A stretch of 64,000 bases of DNA from Ephemerocybe angulata (taxonomy: Eukaryota; Basidiomycota; Agaricomycetes; Agaricales; Psathyrellaceae). The stretch covers positions 186,001 to 250,000 of the forward strand of contig JAACJK010000063.1 in the NCBI GenBank assembly GCA_013368325.1, in the 5' to 3' direction. The position numbers were made by a program, and so were the translations under genes. The notes under the pieces are model-generated. The model saw only the letters and a program-made list of their open reading frames with translations. It was not told where the DNA came from and ran no database searches. This document shows positions 31,717 to 42,943 of this stretch, piece after piece; within the stretch, counting starts at the first letter, position 1; the number at the start of each line of letters is the position of its first letter.

Positions 31717-33959
31717 ATGAACCCTTCCACTCCTTTGAATGAACCTCCGAGCAAAAGACGACGCACAGTACCATGGGATCCCGCCAAAGAGAATGTACCA
31801 CCCCGTCCCAACCTCCCAACCCCACAATCCACTCCTGGAGGTCCCCTACTCGACATACCCTTCGCACCAAGCACACCGACACCTATAACACGCCCAGGAG
31901 TCCCATTTGCACCCCTCACGCCGCTCGCAACACCCTTATTTCAATCTTCCGCACCAAAGAAGAAGCAACGCCCAATCTACGTCAACGGTTTTCTGCAAGA
32001 TCCCAATGTCAAGCCATCGACGAAGGGAGTGTACACTGGCGCGAATCGGGGACGTTCAAAACTTGCCCCGTTTACGTTCGCTCAGTTTGCCCAGCTGACC
32101 TCGATGGGAAATCTCGAGGAGCACGAATGGAACAAGCTCGCGCGAGAGCACGGCGTGCTGCGCCAGGACCAGTCCCTCAAGGATTTCCAAGTCGAAGCAG
32201 CCAACCACATCGTTAATCGTGATCGGGACCTCTGCGTCGTGTCACCAACGGGGTCAGGCAAGTCGCTGGTGTGGGTCTTGCCACTGCTTGCCCAAGGAAC
32301 CGGCGTCTCACTGGTGATTGTGCCGTACACAAGCTTGGGACATCAAGGGGAGCTTCGGTGAGTCAATTACCACTTATCTACAGTAAACATCGAGCTGACG
32401 GCTATGCAACACATAGGTTCGCTGGTACTAAACTCAAGAGTCGGTTTGTCCACTCGAAGAATAAGAGCCGTGGGCTGTTAGAGGAGATCGCGCGCGGGGC
32501 CGGCATGTTTGTTGTGTATGTCTGTGCCGAGATGCTCGAAACCCCCACCTTCGCCAATCTCCTCCACTCCGAATCCTTCAAAGCCCAACTCTCTGGCGTA
32601 TACCTCGACGAAGCACACACCCCGCATGAAAGCCAACACTGGCGGCCTGCGTATGCTCGCCTCCATTTACTTCGGCGAATTGCAGGTCTATCCGACGTGC
32701 CAATGATCGCGCTTTCCGCGACGCTCCCCTCCATCTACCGCCAATCACTCCTTTCATGTGTCGGTCTCAAGCCCAACTACTATCTAATACACAAAGGAAA
32801 CTTCCGTGCCGAACTATCTGTAATTATCAAGTTCATGCAATTTGACATCATCTCGTTCAACGACCTGGTGTTTATCTTTCCTCTCGACGGAAATCCGGCA
32901 TCAATCCCTCAAACCATCATCTATAGTGACGATATCGAGCGCATTACGAAGGCATTCTGGTGGTGTAAAGCAGGGATGGAGGCTCGGGGTATTCTCGACA
33001 CGGGTTTTGTGGATCTTCTCCATGCTGGCCTGTCAACGAGCCACCAAGAGTCGTGTACCCGGGATTTCATGTCCGGCGCAATCTCAATTCTCTTTGCGAC
33101 GGACAAGGTGGGGGCGGGAATGGACTTCCCTAATGTCAAACGGGTCGTTCAGTACTGCTGCAGGGACCTGACCTTGGTTCAGTGGGAGCAGCGGCGTGGG
33201 AGGGGTGCACGTACAGCAGGGAATTCTGCGGTCGGCATTCTCCTGGTCGAGAAGTCGATGGCATCTTCCGAAACCGGCCCTTCTCTTGCTGCACCTGGCT
33301 CCGAAGACCCAGGTTTGGTGGATGTCATTCGCTCTAACACCACCTGTTATGAGATGATAACAAATAAATGGCTAGAGAACCCTGGGTTGTCGATCCCATG
33401 CGGCGCGCGTTGCTCTCGCTGCAACCCTTCACTCCTCAACAACATCCGCACGTTCACTTGGATGCCAGTCACCAATCTTGCGCCAGCCGTCGCAGCGCCA
33501 GCCGTTACTGGTCCGACGCCACCGTCTGAAGCACAGCAGGCCATTGCAATAGATAAGCTGAAGGCATGGAGGCTCGATCTATGGACACGCGAGTGGAAGG
33601 ATAAATGGTTCAGTTACGGTCCCGACCATCTCATATGCGATGCAGATATTGCGGCACTCGCTAAGACGATACATTCAATCAAGACGACGGACTGCATTTA
33701 CAAGAAGGCCCATATACCCCATTTCACGGCCATCGCGCCGCCGCTCCTACAGAAGATTCAAGCTATCAAGCTGGAGCTTTACCCAGACCTTGCATCCGAC
33801 ACTCCCCACCCCAATTTACCAGTACAAAATCTCGCTCCAGTCATTCCTTCTACCGTTCCCGAGCCAGCTCCGTATCCCAGCATCCGCTGGGCAAATGATT
33901 TACCCACTACTACCCCTTCACGCTCTTCACATTCCCAATTCCAATCACAGCAAAGTTAA
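31717..33959 (+). CDS. RecQ-like helicase, copy 2
   Basis: Exons 31717-32357 and 32417-33959; 727 aa, with the same protein sequence as the copy at 19845-22087. Walker A SPTGSGKS, YLDEAHTP, ALSATLP and QWEQRRGRGART are all intact. It is expected to be an ATP-dependent DNA helicase serving the transposon. It converges on the DUF6589-like gene. No lesion was seen. Confidence 0.8.
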
Positions 33960-34007
33960 TATATTCTATTACTATTCTACCGCCCTCCTGTGTTTCACTT
34001 TCATTAA

Positions 34008-36848
34008 TTAATTGTCCAATACGTCGTTGTAATCATTCAATCCTTCAGCAAACTCCTCCAGCTCAGTCCGTCTCTCAGTAACTTGATAATCGACCACCTG
34101 AGCATCCCGCGCTGTCTCCAATTCCCGGAAAGCCTCCCTGGTTGCCGTGTCACTCACAGCAGCTGATGTGCTTGTGGCACTTTCAGTTGTATGGCGTGTA
34201 CGAAGACGGAGTTTGTGTCGTAGTAGGTGCTTTGCGTGACCGCCGTTTTCTCCTGATAGTCGTACAAGGCCAGTTGCAAAGAGGTCAACCACAGAATGGG
34301 AGGAAGGAGAGTCAAGCGCGAAATTGAAAACATGATGAGTCGAAAGGTGATCGGCAACGAGCTGGACGTCGCGGTGCTGCTGTACATGAGCATGGTGTTG
34401 ATTCTGGAGTTGAACACCGAGGTCTTCAAACAACTGGTCCGTAAACTGCGAGATGTGACCCATGGCAGGAGTTATCACTTCGAGGACTTCCGGTGTTGCA
34501 TTCGAGCCATGGGCTTTCTCCTTGATGCGATCGTTGAGATGCTCGACGCGAATATCGGTTGGTTTGAAGCCCGTTCGCTTCCCCAGAGGGTTTACAAGCA
34601 TTCCGTCACGGGCAACGTCGGTGTATGGCTTTGGCCAGTCGTGTATAATGTTGTGTAGTAGCTCCATTGTCTCGTTTGCATAATTGTAGCTCCCTGCAGC
34701 ATAAAACATCGGAAGCCATATCTTGAGGACCCGGACAACTCTCCCCGTGTGGCCCAATTTTATCGCACTCTGCATTTCCGTCGCAGTCATGATACTGTGG
34801 AAGAGGAGGACTGCGTTCCCCGTGATGCTATTCCCCGGAACTTTCTTGACACCAGTGGCTTCTAGGCGGCTCGGAGATTGCAAGACATAATTATCGACAA
34901 TCTGGGCTGCATGCGAAAGGAGTGACTGTAGATCCATTGGAGCGAGTTTCTCCTCCAAATCCTTGCGGCCGGAAGCTTGCAGCAGGACAGTGGATGCACG
35001 TAGCATTAAGCCTCGCATAATCACGTCGAGGAATCGTTGCCAGGCGTAGTAGTCGACTTTCTGAGGTTGAACATTCTCGCGATTTGGTAATTGGTCTCGC
35101 AGTGCTGCCAGGCTCACCGGGTCCTGAGCCGTACCCCAGAAATTCCCTCCCATTGCCTTCATAAAGTTCAAGCCATAATGCATGAGTCCACTGATCATCG
35201 CAAACGACGAGAGGTGGTCAAAGCGGTCCTTCGAGCGGTCGACAGCACGCTGATCTTGCGCTGCACGGTCACGCGCAGTGGTGAGCCGGTCGCCGAGCAC
35301 AGTGAACATTGTGTCTTCAAATGTTGCCTTTGGTATGCCGAGGACGTCTTGAAAATAGTGCTCAAGCACAACCATATTCCCCCTCGTTGAGCCTTGTTCT
35401 TGGTCGAAAGTTGGTAGATAGTGTTCTTCGGTCTTCGTGACTTTCATTGCATGGACATCCTCGAATTCGGGCAGACGTGATGAAAGATGGGAAAGGGATT
35501 TTATTTCGTCAACAAGCGCCCGAGCTATGTGCAAGATACAATTGCGCCGAAATGTGTGGTGATCCTCGAGTGAAGGCATGATATCCTCAAGGGACTTCTG
35601 AGGAGGCTGGAGGTTGTGTCGAGTGCCTTCGAGTGCTTTAAACGCAGCAATGTCGACTATCTCCTTTGCCGTGGCGGTACCAGAGGGAGTAGGGAGAATT
35701 ACAAGAAGTGCCGAGACTTCGTCGTGTTGGACTGAACCATGTGTAGCTGAGGCTTCGTACGTTTTCTTCATCCAGTTGAAGTTGTCGTACGGAAACATCT
35801 TGATCTTCGTCGGGTCGTTGGCCGCCTCTCGCGCAAGCTGGACAGAACTCTTGCTAAGTGATGCAACCGCTCGACATTGAGCAGGATACGAAACGGTCAT
35901 CCCAAGGTTATTGAGGGTCTGAACAAGGCGCTTGGGTACTCGGTTATCCCAGAGCAGCAACGAGTTCATTACGCCGTGATAGTTGGTGACTCGGCTGCGA
36001 AGGTTCAATACAATCGACGTTGCGAGAGTCCGGCCCTGCGTGCAATTAGAAAGGATATCAAGAAGATAACTAAACAAACGCACTGCATCAGGATCCCTAG
36101 TACCTTCCTTCGCCTCCTTGTCATCCTTCCCAACCTTCCCGATCGCAGATTTGAGGATAGACTGAAGATGAGGTGTTGTTCTCTCATACCTGGCCAAAAG
36201 ACCATAGATTCGGAAGTCGTTGACCAGCTTCACGGACACATCGGTAGCGGGGACTCGCAGGGCCTTCGCATCTTCATAGAATGGGCCTTCCGAAGCTCGA
36301 TCCGTGAGCCAGCTTGCTTCCTTAGACACAACTGTTGCTGCCCGGTTGATCACCCACTCTGCAGTCGGGTTTGTGGGCTGGGTGCGTGTCATTCCACCAC
36401 ATCTATCCCACCACGTATCCATGACTTGCAGATGCGAGTTATCGGAAAGGAATATATTGGCAAATTTCTTGATTACAGGATCGCCAGACTGGAATATAGA
36501 GAGGAGGAAGGTGCGAAAGGAATAGCGGGGGAGGGTGGTCATGAACTGGAGGACTTCACGCGCTTTCTGGTCGTTGGTCATAGCGGGGCGACGCTTTCCG
36601 GGTGCCGTTTCATCCATGTAGTCGGTATCTTCATCGTCACTACTCAATAAGAGTTCCCCCAAGAGTTCCATGTGCATTGAATCTCCCGGTGTTTCCTCCT
36701 CCTCACTCCAATCAGACCCTCCAGCAGAAGACGACTCAGCCATTGTTGAACGGGCTGCTGGTGATGTAGCTCGGGCATCCGATTCTTCGTCATCTTCCGA
36801 GCGCCTTGGTAGCCCTTCAGCGTGTCGACGGACGGGATAGCGATGCAT
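34008..36848 (-). CDS. DUF6589-like putative transposase, copy 2
   Basis: Minus-strand ORF of 946 residues from ATG 36848, identical in predicted sequence to the one at 16956-19796. That includes the candidate acidic residues in YDNFNW, LGDRLTTARD and NYANETMEL. Intact frames in both copies suggest recent activity. The function as transposase is inferred from position inside TIRs and a TSD. Confidence 0.65.
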   Translation of the reverse strand: MHRYPVRRHAEGLPRRSEDDEESDARATSPAARSTMAESSSAGGSDWSEEEETPGDSMHMELLGELLLSSDDEDTDYMDETAPGKRRPAMTNDQKAREVLQFMTTLPRYSFRTFLLSIFQSGDPVIKKFANIFLSDNSHLQVMDTWWDRCGGMTRTQPTNPTAEWVINRAATVVSKEASWLTDRASEGPFYEDAKALRVPATDVSVKLVNDFRIYGLLARYERTTPHLQSILKSAIGKVGKDDKEAKEGTRDPDAVRLFSYLLDILSNCTQGRTLATSIVLNLRSRVTNYHGVMNSLLLWDNRVPKRLVQTLNNLGMTVSYPAQCRAVASLSKSSVQLAREAANDPTKIKMFPYDNFNWMKKTYEASATHGSVQHDEVSALLVILPTPSGTATAKEIVDIAAFKALEGTRHNLQPPQKSLEDIMPSLEDHHTFRRNCILHIARALVDEIKSLSHLSSRLPEFEDVHAMKVTKTEEHYLPTFDQEQGSTRGNMVVLEHYFQDVLGIPKATFEDTMFTVLGDRLTTARDRAAQDQRAVDRSKDRFDHLSSFAMISGLMHYGLNFMKAMGGNFWGTAQDPVSLAALRDQLPNRENVQPQKVDYYAWQRFLDVIMRGLMLRASTVLLQASGRKDLEEKLAPMDLQSLLSHAAQIVDNYVLQSPSRLEATGVKKVPGNSITGNAVLLFHSIMTATEMQSAIKLGHTGRVVRVLKIWLPMFYAAGSYNYANETMELLHNIIHDWPKPYTDVARDGMLVNPLGKRTGFKPTDIRVEHLNDRIKEKAHGSNATPEVLEVITPAMGHISQFTDQLFEDLGVQLQNQHHAHVQQHRDVQLVADHLSTHHVFNFALDSPSSHSVVDLFATGLVRLSGENGGHAKHLLRHKLRLRTRHTTESATSTSAAVSDTATREAFRELETARDAQVVDYQVTERRTELEEFAEGLNDYNDVLDN

Positions 36849-36927
36849 GAGTAGAAGATAGTGGACGAGGCAGGACAGAGACACGATTGATTGGATGGTA
36901 AATGCGATGACATAAGCTAATTAGCGA

Positions 36928-37073
36928 CCAAATCAGCCTCGGAAAAATGCCCGAGGGTCGCCGAGAACACCGAAGACAATGTCCTCCAAAGTTCGTTGGT
37001 ATGAGCCCAGACTCTCACGATGGGAAGTCCCGATTGGGACGAATTTCAGCGGGAGAGGATGGGGATGAGACTA
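36928..37073 (-). repeat. 146-bp TIR, right end of copy 2
   Basis: Ends GGGGATGAGACTA, followed directly by the TSD GGACCTTCC at 37074-37082. Confidence 0.9.
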
Positions 37074-37082
37074 GGACCTTCC

Positions 37083-38113
37083 GGGCAAAATCTCGAGAAA
37101 TCAATGAAGAGAGTGGGCGTCATACCTCAGGGAAGCATGAAGCTGCATGGGGTAGCCTGATGTGAGAAGTTGACATGAGAAGTAGAAAAATAGTAAATCG
37201 AAGGGGAAATTGGGCTTACATAGCCAATGACATGGAGAGAGAAAGACACCGCCGGGGGTCAGCCACTGCAACCAATGACGACGATATCAAGAAAAATACA
37301 CGCGCACTGTCGGAGGCAGAAGTCTCGAGGGCTGCGTGAGCATCAACAAGGAAGTATTCTGACCATGCTTCGTAGAATCGTACATAGCTGGCCAATGACA
37401 TAGAGGGCTTCTGGCCGAAGTTAGGCAGGTGCGTGGGCAATCAAGGAGAGGCCGTACTCCGATTGGTCTCCCTTGGACGGTTACGGAAGAGCTTACGCGC
37501 GTAGTGTATGCTTTGAAGTTCGTTGATATAGACCCATTTCCTACATTTCGAGCAGCTCTATTATGGTCGAGGAAGCGGGGAAGACAAATGGACGAATGTG
37601 GCTTGTCTGCGAATTGGTGATGGTCGTGGTTGGGGTCAAAGGGGTGGTGGACGTATTTCCCACGCTCTCGTTGGAGCGAAAAGTTCTATGAAATGCCTGT
37701 AGATTGACTTCTCGGACGACGAAAGATGCGCAGGCTTGAAGCTTGAAATTGGTATGCATTTTGAGAAAATTGAATTACAAGAATATTCTGTGTTGGGTGA
37801 ACGACAGAGTCAATCGCGTAAGAAGTTCAGATCGGTGATTGCAAGTAGGTAGTATAGTACAAATGGAATAAAGATAGGTGGGTGCTGGAGGGATCTCAGC
37901 CATAGTAGGTACTGAAAGATGTGATAATGGCTAGTAAGCCGTCACAGTGCGAATTCGAAAGATTTGGGAGGAATGATGGTCGTGGATAGAAGTTGTGAGG
38001 ACGGCTCGTATTTTTCACGGGGTATAGGGATAGCGTTAGTCTGGCAGAAGCGTCAGGTCCAGTATCATCAGAGCATGGGGGATATAACATACCGAGGCTA
38101 TTAAGATGCATAT
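37083..38113. other. intergenic; 3' region of pheromone gene A
   Basis: No coding gene was recognised. On the minus strand a GTATGT donor-like site 20 bp after the pheromone stop suggests a 3'UTR intron. Confidence 0.45.
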
Positions 38114-38320
38114 TTAAGCAATAGTGCAGTAGCCACCGGATCCTTGATCGATTTGCTCCGTCTCCTCATCGGCCGGGATCTCCACCTTGGCGAAGACAAC
38201 GCAGTATCCGCCACTGCCCTGATCAATCTGCTCGGTCTCGTCATTGGAGGGGACCTTGACAGTCGGAGTCTTGGAACCGGCTTTGGTGACGGAGGCGAAG
38301 AGGGTGGTGAAGGAGTCCAT
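38114..38320 (-). CDS. lipopeptide mating-pheromone precursor A
   Basis: A 68-residue ORF beginning MDSFTTLFASV, the usual start of agaric pheromone precursors, and ending in a CaaX box (CTIA) for farnesylation. The body holds two repeats of about 23 residues, each ending DQGSGGYC: the first continues VVF, the second TIA. Known precursors are cut at the N-side, farnesylated at Cys, and sensed by STE3-type receptors to drive mating. The upstream minus-strand TATAAAA at about 38390 is a good core promoter. Related genes lie at 42764 and 48246. No typical ER/NR cleavage pair is seen. Confidence 0.85.
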   Translation of the reverse strand: MDSFTTLFASVTKAGSKTPTVKVPSNDETEQIDQGSGGYCVVFAKVEIPADEETEQIDQGSGGYCTIA

Positions 38321-39904
38321 GGCGAAGATGTGGATGGTGGCTGAGTTGGGTCGATCTGAGCTGGGGAATTCAGGAAAGGTGAGCGCTCATTTTATACTGC
38401 GTGAGGCGGTCTCCTCCGGCTTGCCCAGAAGACAAAAGAGCTACAGTCTAAGGTGAGTGAGCATCCGTTCACGGGGGACACACTATAGACACTATTGTCT
38501 CGCTCCTTTCTGCTGCATGTTCCTGAGGAACGGCGTCGTGTTTCTCGGGAATCGTGGAATAGCGGTTGCTATTCTAATCTTGAAGGCCCCCTAGTCTTGT
38601 CCAAACTCACTTCATGAGCGAAATACCCACCGCATGCGCTCAAGACGTTTAGCGCCTCAATTTTAACAACCGACCTCTCTAATTGTCTCTCGTATTTGTG
38701 TTGAGATGCTTTGCTCAACGTTGACGCGTGCAAGCTCCGAAGAGGCTACCGAGTGAAACAGAAGACAATAGAAGCGGCGTTCTTGGGCGAGACTGCATCC
38801 AACGTCAGCCGATGATTTTATGAAATAATGGTTAGCATGTGGGGTTAAGGTTGCTCTAGATCCGTTCAATGATATCGAGAAGAGAATCCCGATTCGACAG
38901 TCTGACTTCGGAGGCCAAGAAATAAGCGCCCTGTAGAAGTCGGATATAACGGACACGGTGAGAACCTCATGTCTCGCGAGCTTCAGTGAGCCCTGGGGAT
39001 GGCACTGAGGCTATCACACATCATTTTATACGTTCCTGACCATGATTTTATAAGTCATTGATTGCCGTCCCAGCCCCAAAAGTCTCGAAGTACACGCCGG
39101 CGATCCGTTAAGCGCCCATTGCGAGCACCTAAGTGAGTCCATCAAGAGTCCATACTACTGGGGTGAAAGAGTGAGTTCAAGACCAAAAGTTAAAGGTGAA
39201 GCCCCTTTCGAGGTCTATCGTCAGATATAAGTCTTACAAAGAGCATCTATCAAACCCCCAAACGTGGCGCCTACAACACTGCCAGCCATGCTCACGGCGC
39301 CGTTACGTTTGAGTTCAATGTTCTGGCGATAGCCTGATTCGGTGCGCATCCGTCCAAATCTAGATCTAGAGAAACCTCGCACAGGCCTGGATGGGTACAG
39401 TGCCGTAACTGAAGGAAGCGCTCAAGCCTAAGCCGCGCTCGGCATTGCGGAGTACGAGCGGACTTCGAATATGGTAGTGCGCTGCCCGCGTCGGCGGGCG
39501 GGGTCCGTGCGCACGACGCGCGATACTTTATATTGCGCGTCGCGTTTTCGCCCGTCCCAACTTTTCTTTCTTCCCTTCTCCTATCATCTCCAAAAGCCGA
39601 ATCCCCTGCACCAATGCCCCTCCAAGCGTATTTCTGCGCCGCTGGGAACCAACTTTGAACAGCGAACGTCAGCGGTTACCATCGGGTAAGGTTTGTCATG
39701 AACTCCACTGAGATTTCTGCCAATTCTTATTGACATCTTTCGATGTACTATCTAGTCAGGTCGGTTTCTTATCCTGTGGGCCAACTGTGCCTGCGACGAG
39801 CCAGGACTCGTCCAAATCGTGCTGCGGGATCAATCAGGTACCGGCATCAAAGTTCTACGTGTCGCTGGAACTTCTACTTTCTCCATCTTCCATGAACACT
39901 CTCA
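38321..39904. other. intergenic; shared upstream region
   Basis: Divergent region between pheromone A and the GDPase gene. It holds the pheromone TATA box and pyrimidine-rich leader sequence before 39905. It also has ATAAGCGCCC (38922) and TTAAGCGCCC (39108) motifs. No ORF resembles a known protein. Confidence 0.45.
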
Positions 39905-41988
39905 ATGCCGAATGGTCCCAGTAATCCTGTCAAAGGAAGGAAAAACCACAAGTCTGTGAATCTCAACCTCGGAAACACCAAAGAGGCCACCAGCAGCGAC
40001 AACTGGGAGCTCGAATTCGACTTTGAGCCGGTACCCCTGACCGCCCGATCGTCTGCTTTGTCCTTTGCCGCCAGCACGGCAGTCAACGACGAATCGACCC
40101 CAGAATCAACCAACTACGCAGCTTCATCTTCGCGCCAGAACACGAAGGGCCACTCACACCGACGTTCAAACAGTATTTTCGCCTCGTTCAACAATCCTGC
40201 ATCCTCGATGGCGATGGCAGCTATGAACATGATCTCCCCGCGCTCGGGGAACTACGACCGGCTCGAGGGAGGTATGGGGCCCAGCCGCACCGGCGAAGCG
40301 AAGAAGGGGTGGAGACGCTTTGGGTGGAAGAAGTTTGCGATTGGGGCAGCCGTGCTGCTGTTCGTGGTCTGGCTGTGGGGTCCGAGAGAGCGGCGGTTCG
40401 ACTGGAAGGAGGTCGGGAGCAAGGTCAAGGAGGGTCTCGGTGGGAAGCCTGCAGGTGCGTCCCCATTGCTCAGCCAAAACGTAGCTCTAATGCATTGGAA
40501 ACAGACGTCCTCGTGCCTCCAATACACCACGAGGAAGAGCATCCTCCGTCCAAGGGCGCGCCAAAGTCTCCCCTATCCTTCGAGACCGACCCAGACCCGA
40601 GCAAAACCTCGTTCTGCGAGAAGCCGCACGACCCGGCCTCCCACCTCGTCCAGTTCGCCCTCATGATCGACGCCGGGTCCACGGGCTCGCGCATCCACGT
40701 CTACAAGTTCAACAACTGCAAGGCCTCGCCCCAGTACGAGTACGAAGTGTTCAAAATGAACCAGCCGGGTCTCTCCTCCTTCGCCGGGAAGCCCTTGGCC
40801 GCGGCGAAGAGTCTCGACGAGCTCCTGGACCTCGCGGTCAAGGTCGTGCCGGAGGACCTGCACCACTGCACCCCGGTCGCGGTGAAGGCGACGGCCGGTC
40901 TGCGCCTGCTTCCCGGGCGGCAGAGCCACGACATCCTGGAGGCGGTGGAGAACAGGATTAGGAAGAAGTACGACTTCCAGCTCCCGGCGAAGGACGGCGT
41001 GGTGATCATGGACGGGAAGGACGAGGGCGTCTACGCGTGGATCACGGCCAACTACCTCCTCGGCACCCTCAGCGCCGCCAAGCCCACTCCAGGTGTGAAG
41101 GAAAAGAAGGCCGACACGTATGCGGTGCTGGATCTGGGTGGCGCGAGCACGCAGATCGTGTTTGAGCCCAACTTTACGCCGGCGCATGCGGAGGGGCGGC
41201 TGGAGGAGGGCGAGCACAAGTATGAGCTCGACTTTGGGGGGAGGAAGTACGAGCTGTACCAGCATTCGTATCTTGGGTATGGGCTGATGAGGGCAAGGCG
41301 TCATGTGCATCGTCTGGTGGACTTTATGGCGACGATCCGTCCTGGGGCCCCCGAACGGCATCACCAGCACGACCACGACCACGACGAGCCGGAGATTGTG
41401 CCAAACCCGTGTCTCGCGAGGCATACGGAGAGGAGGGTGGAGATCACGGATGAGGGCGTGTCAGGCGAGGCCTGGAATGTGACGATGTCGGGTGGTGACG
41501 TCGGGTCGTTCGAGGCCTGCGAGAGGGTCGTGCAGCTCGTTCTCGCCAAGGACGCCGTCTGCGAGCTCAAGCCATGTTCGTTCAACGGCGTGTACCAGCC
41601 CTCGTTGCTAGACTCGTTCCAGAACGGCAAGGTTCTCCTGCTTTCTTACTTCTATGACCGACTCGCGCCCCTCCTACCCCCAGCATCTGCTGAGCCCCTC
41701 AGCGTCGACAGCTTCGCGTCCACTGCGAAGGCGATGTGCGGTGGCCCCGATGCGTGGGCCAAGCAGTCGCACTGGATTGGCAATAAGGAGCTCATGGACG
41801 AGATACATGGGCGTCCAGAGTGGTGCCTGGATCTTACGTTCATGCATGGCCTGCTGCGCATGGGCTACGAGTTTGAGGATACGAGGCGGATCGATATTGG
41901 GAAGAAGATCCGGAATACGGAGTTGGGGTGGTGTCTGGGCGCCACCATCTCGATGGTTAGTGGTGGGGAGTTGACGTGCAAGGCGTAG
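39905..41988 (+). CDS. GDA1: Golgi guanosine diphosphatase (GDA1/CD39 family)
   Basis: Exons 39905-40454 and 40505-41988; 677 aa. A cytoplasmic N-terminus of about 140 residues precedes one membrane helix (FAIGAAVLLFVVWLWG), giving a type II Golgi protein. The lumenal part has the apyrase-conserved regions: ACR1 IDAGSTGSRIHVYKF, ACR2 KATAGLRLLP, ACR3 'MDGKDEGVYAWITANYLLG' and ACR4 VLDLGGASTQIVF. GDA1 hydrolyses GDP to GMP in the Golgi lumen, which is needed to exchange GMP for incoming GDP-mannose during mannosylation. A His/Asp-rich insert (HHQHDHDHDE) lies in the C-terminal half. The gene looks intact; the symbol follows the yeast name. Confidence 0.88.
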
Positions 41989-42763
41989 ATAAGCCATTTA
42001 GAGACGGATATTTCCTTAATTTATAGTATGGATCTACACTTGGACGACTCAGCGCCGTGTATTGCTTGTGTTCTTCCTTCGCCGGGTAGAGGACTAGCTA
42101 GAGTCGAGCGAGCCTCAGTACCCAGAAATGGGTGGTAGCCCTGAAGTCGTTCATCATTTCAGCGCTTGATATGCAGAAGTCGAAACTCGCCGCACATCCC
42201 GAGCCCACGCCCACAGTCGCCCAGTTGGAACGAAGTCTTTCGTATGGACCGCTGCGCTCACTTGCAGCTGCCTTCCGCGGGCCATCGCCGATCAGCCATA
42301 TGTAATACCCCGAGATGATAGGATAGGTGATAGGTGATAGGTGATTGGCGCCCGTGCGTGGCACTTCAACCGCTCAATAGGCTTCAAGTTGCAAGGCTAA
42401 AAAGTAAAAGACTGTTTATCGTATATGGGATTGTGGGTACGCAAAATGAGAGTCCTTGACTAGGCAGAGCCGGGCTATGCGGGCCAGAATGGTTATCTTG
42501 CATTTTACGAGCTCGAAGAGGAGAAATGCTCGACATATCCATGATGGAAAGACGCTGGTGGCGGCGAAGCAGCACACAGAGGTAAGCTATGGGCGTTCGT
42601 AGCGGCTTTCCTGGACTTAAATTGCGACCTGGGATCACGCGCAACAATTCCTGAAATAGATTGCCTTACCATCTGAATGGTATATAACCTCGAGCGATTC
42701 CTCTCTAAGGTCTCCAGCTCAATACCACAATCCAACCAAAGCACTCCAAGCTAAACACACAAG
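41989..42763. other. intergenic; promoter of pheromone gene B
   Basis: No gene recognised. TATATAA at 42681-42687 lies 77 bp before the pheromone ATG. Confidence 0.5.
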
Positions 42764-42943
42764 ATGGACTCATTCAGTACCCTCCTCACCAGCATCCTTA
42801 CTATTGTCTCCAGCGGCACAGGGCTGACCTCCAACAACACGAACACCTCGAGCGGCACCTCTCTCCCCGTCGCTACTATCGACCTCCCCGTCGATGAGGA
42901 AAAAAAGGGTGGAGGAGCCAACACCGTCTGTACCGTCGCTTAA
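42764..42943 (+). CDS. lipopeptide mating-pheromone precursor B
   Basis: A 59-residue ORF from MDSFSTLLTSI to the CaaX box CTVA. It has a Ser/Thr/Asn-rich middle and an acidic-basic DEEKKGGG before the presumed mature end (GGGANTVC). It has only one pheromone unit, unlike its neighbours. Farnesylation and export are expected from the family. TATATAA lies upstream, and a GTAGGT donor-like site downstream hints at a 3'UTR intron. It was found by its conserved N-terminus and CaaX end, not by length. Confidence 0.82.
   Translation: MDSFSTLLTSILTIVSSGTGLTSNNTNTSSGTSLPVATIDLPVDEEKKGGGANTVCTVA

Larger units (their letters stand above)
30370..37073. mobile_element. composite DUF6589/RecQ transposon carrying an F-box fragment (copy 2)
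   Basis: A 6704-bp unit flanked by a perfect 9-bp TSD. From left: a terminal repeat and the first part of the helicase gene (30370-30906); a 98-bp partial repeat of helicase DNA (30907-31004); 435 bp copied from the F-box locus (31005-31439, same as 16296-16730); then a complete 5634-bp element (31440-37073), inverted relative to copy 1. Because the TSD lies outside all this, the whole assembly moved or was made as one unit. Long TIRs, a 9-bp TSD and host fragment capture are features known from Mutator-like (Pack-MULE) elements. Confidence 0.88.

Noticed and set aside
40573..41424. Minus-strand frame of 283 codons
   Set aside because: Antisense to the GDPase, whose apyrase motifs are unmistakable.
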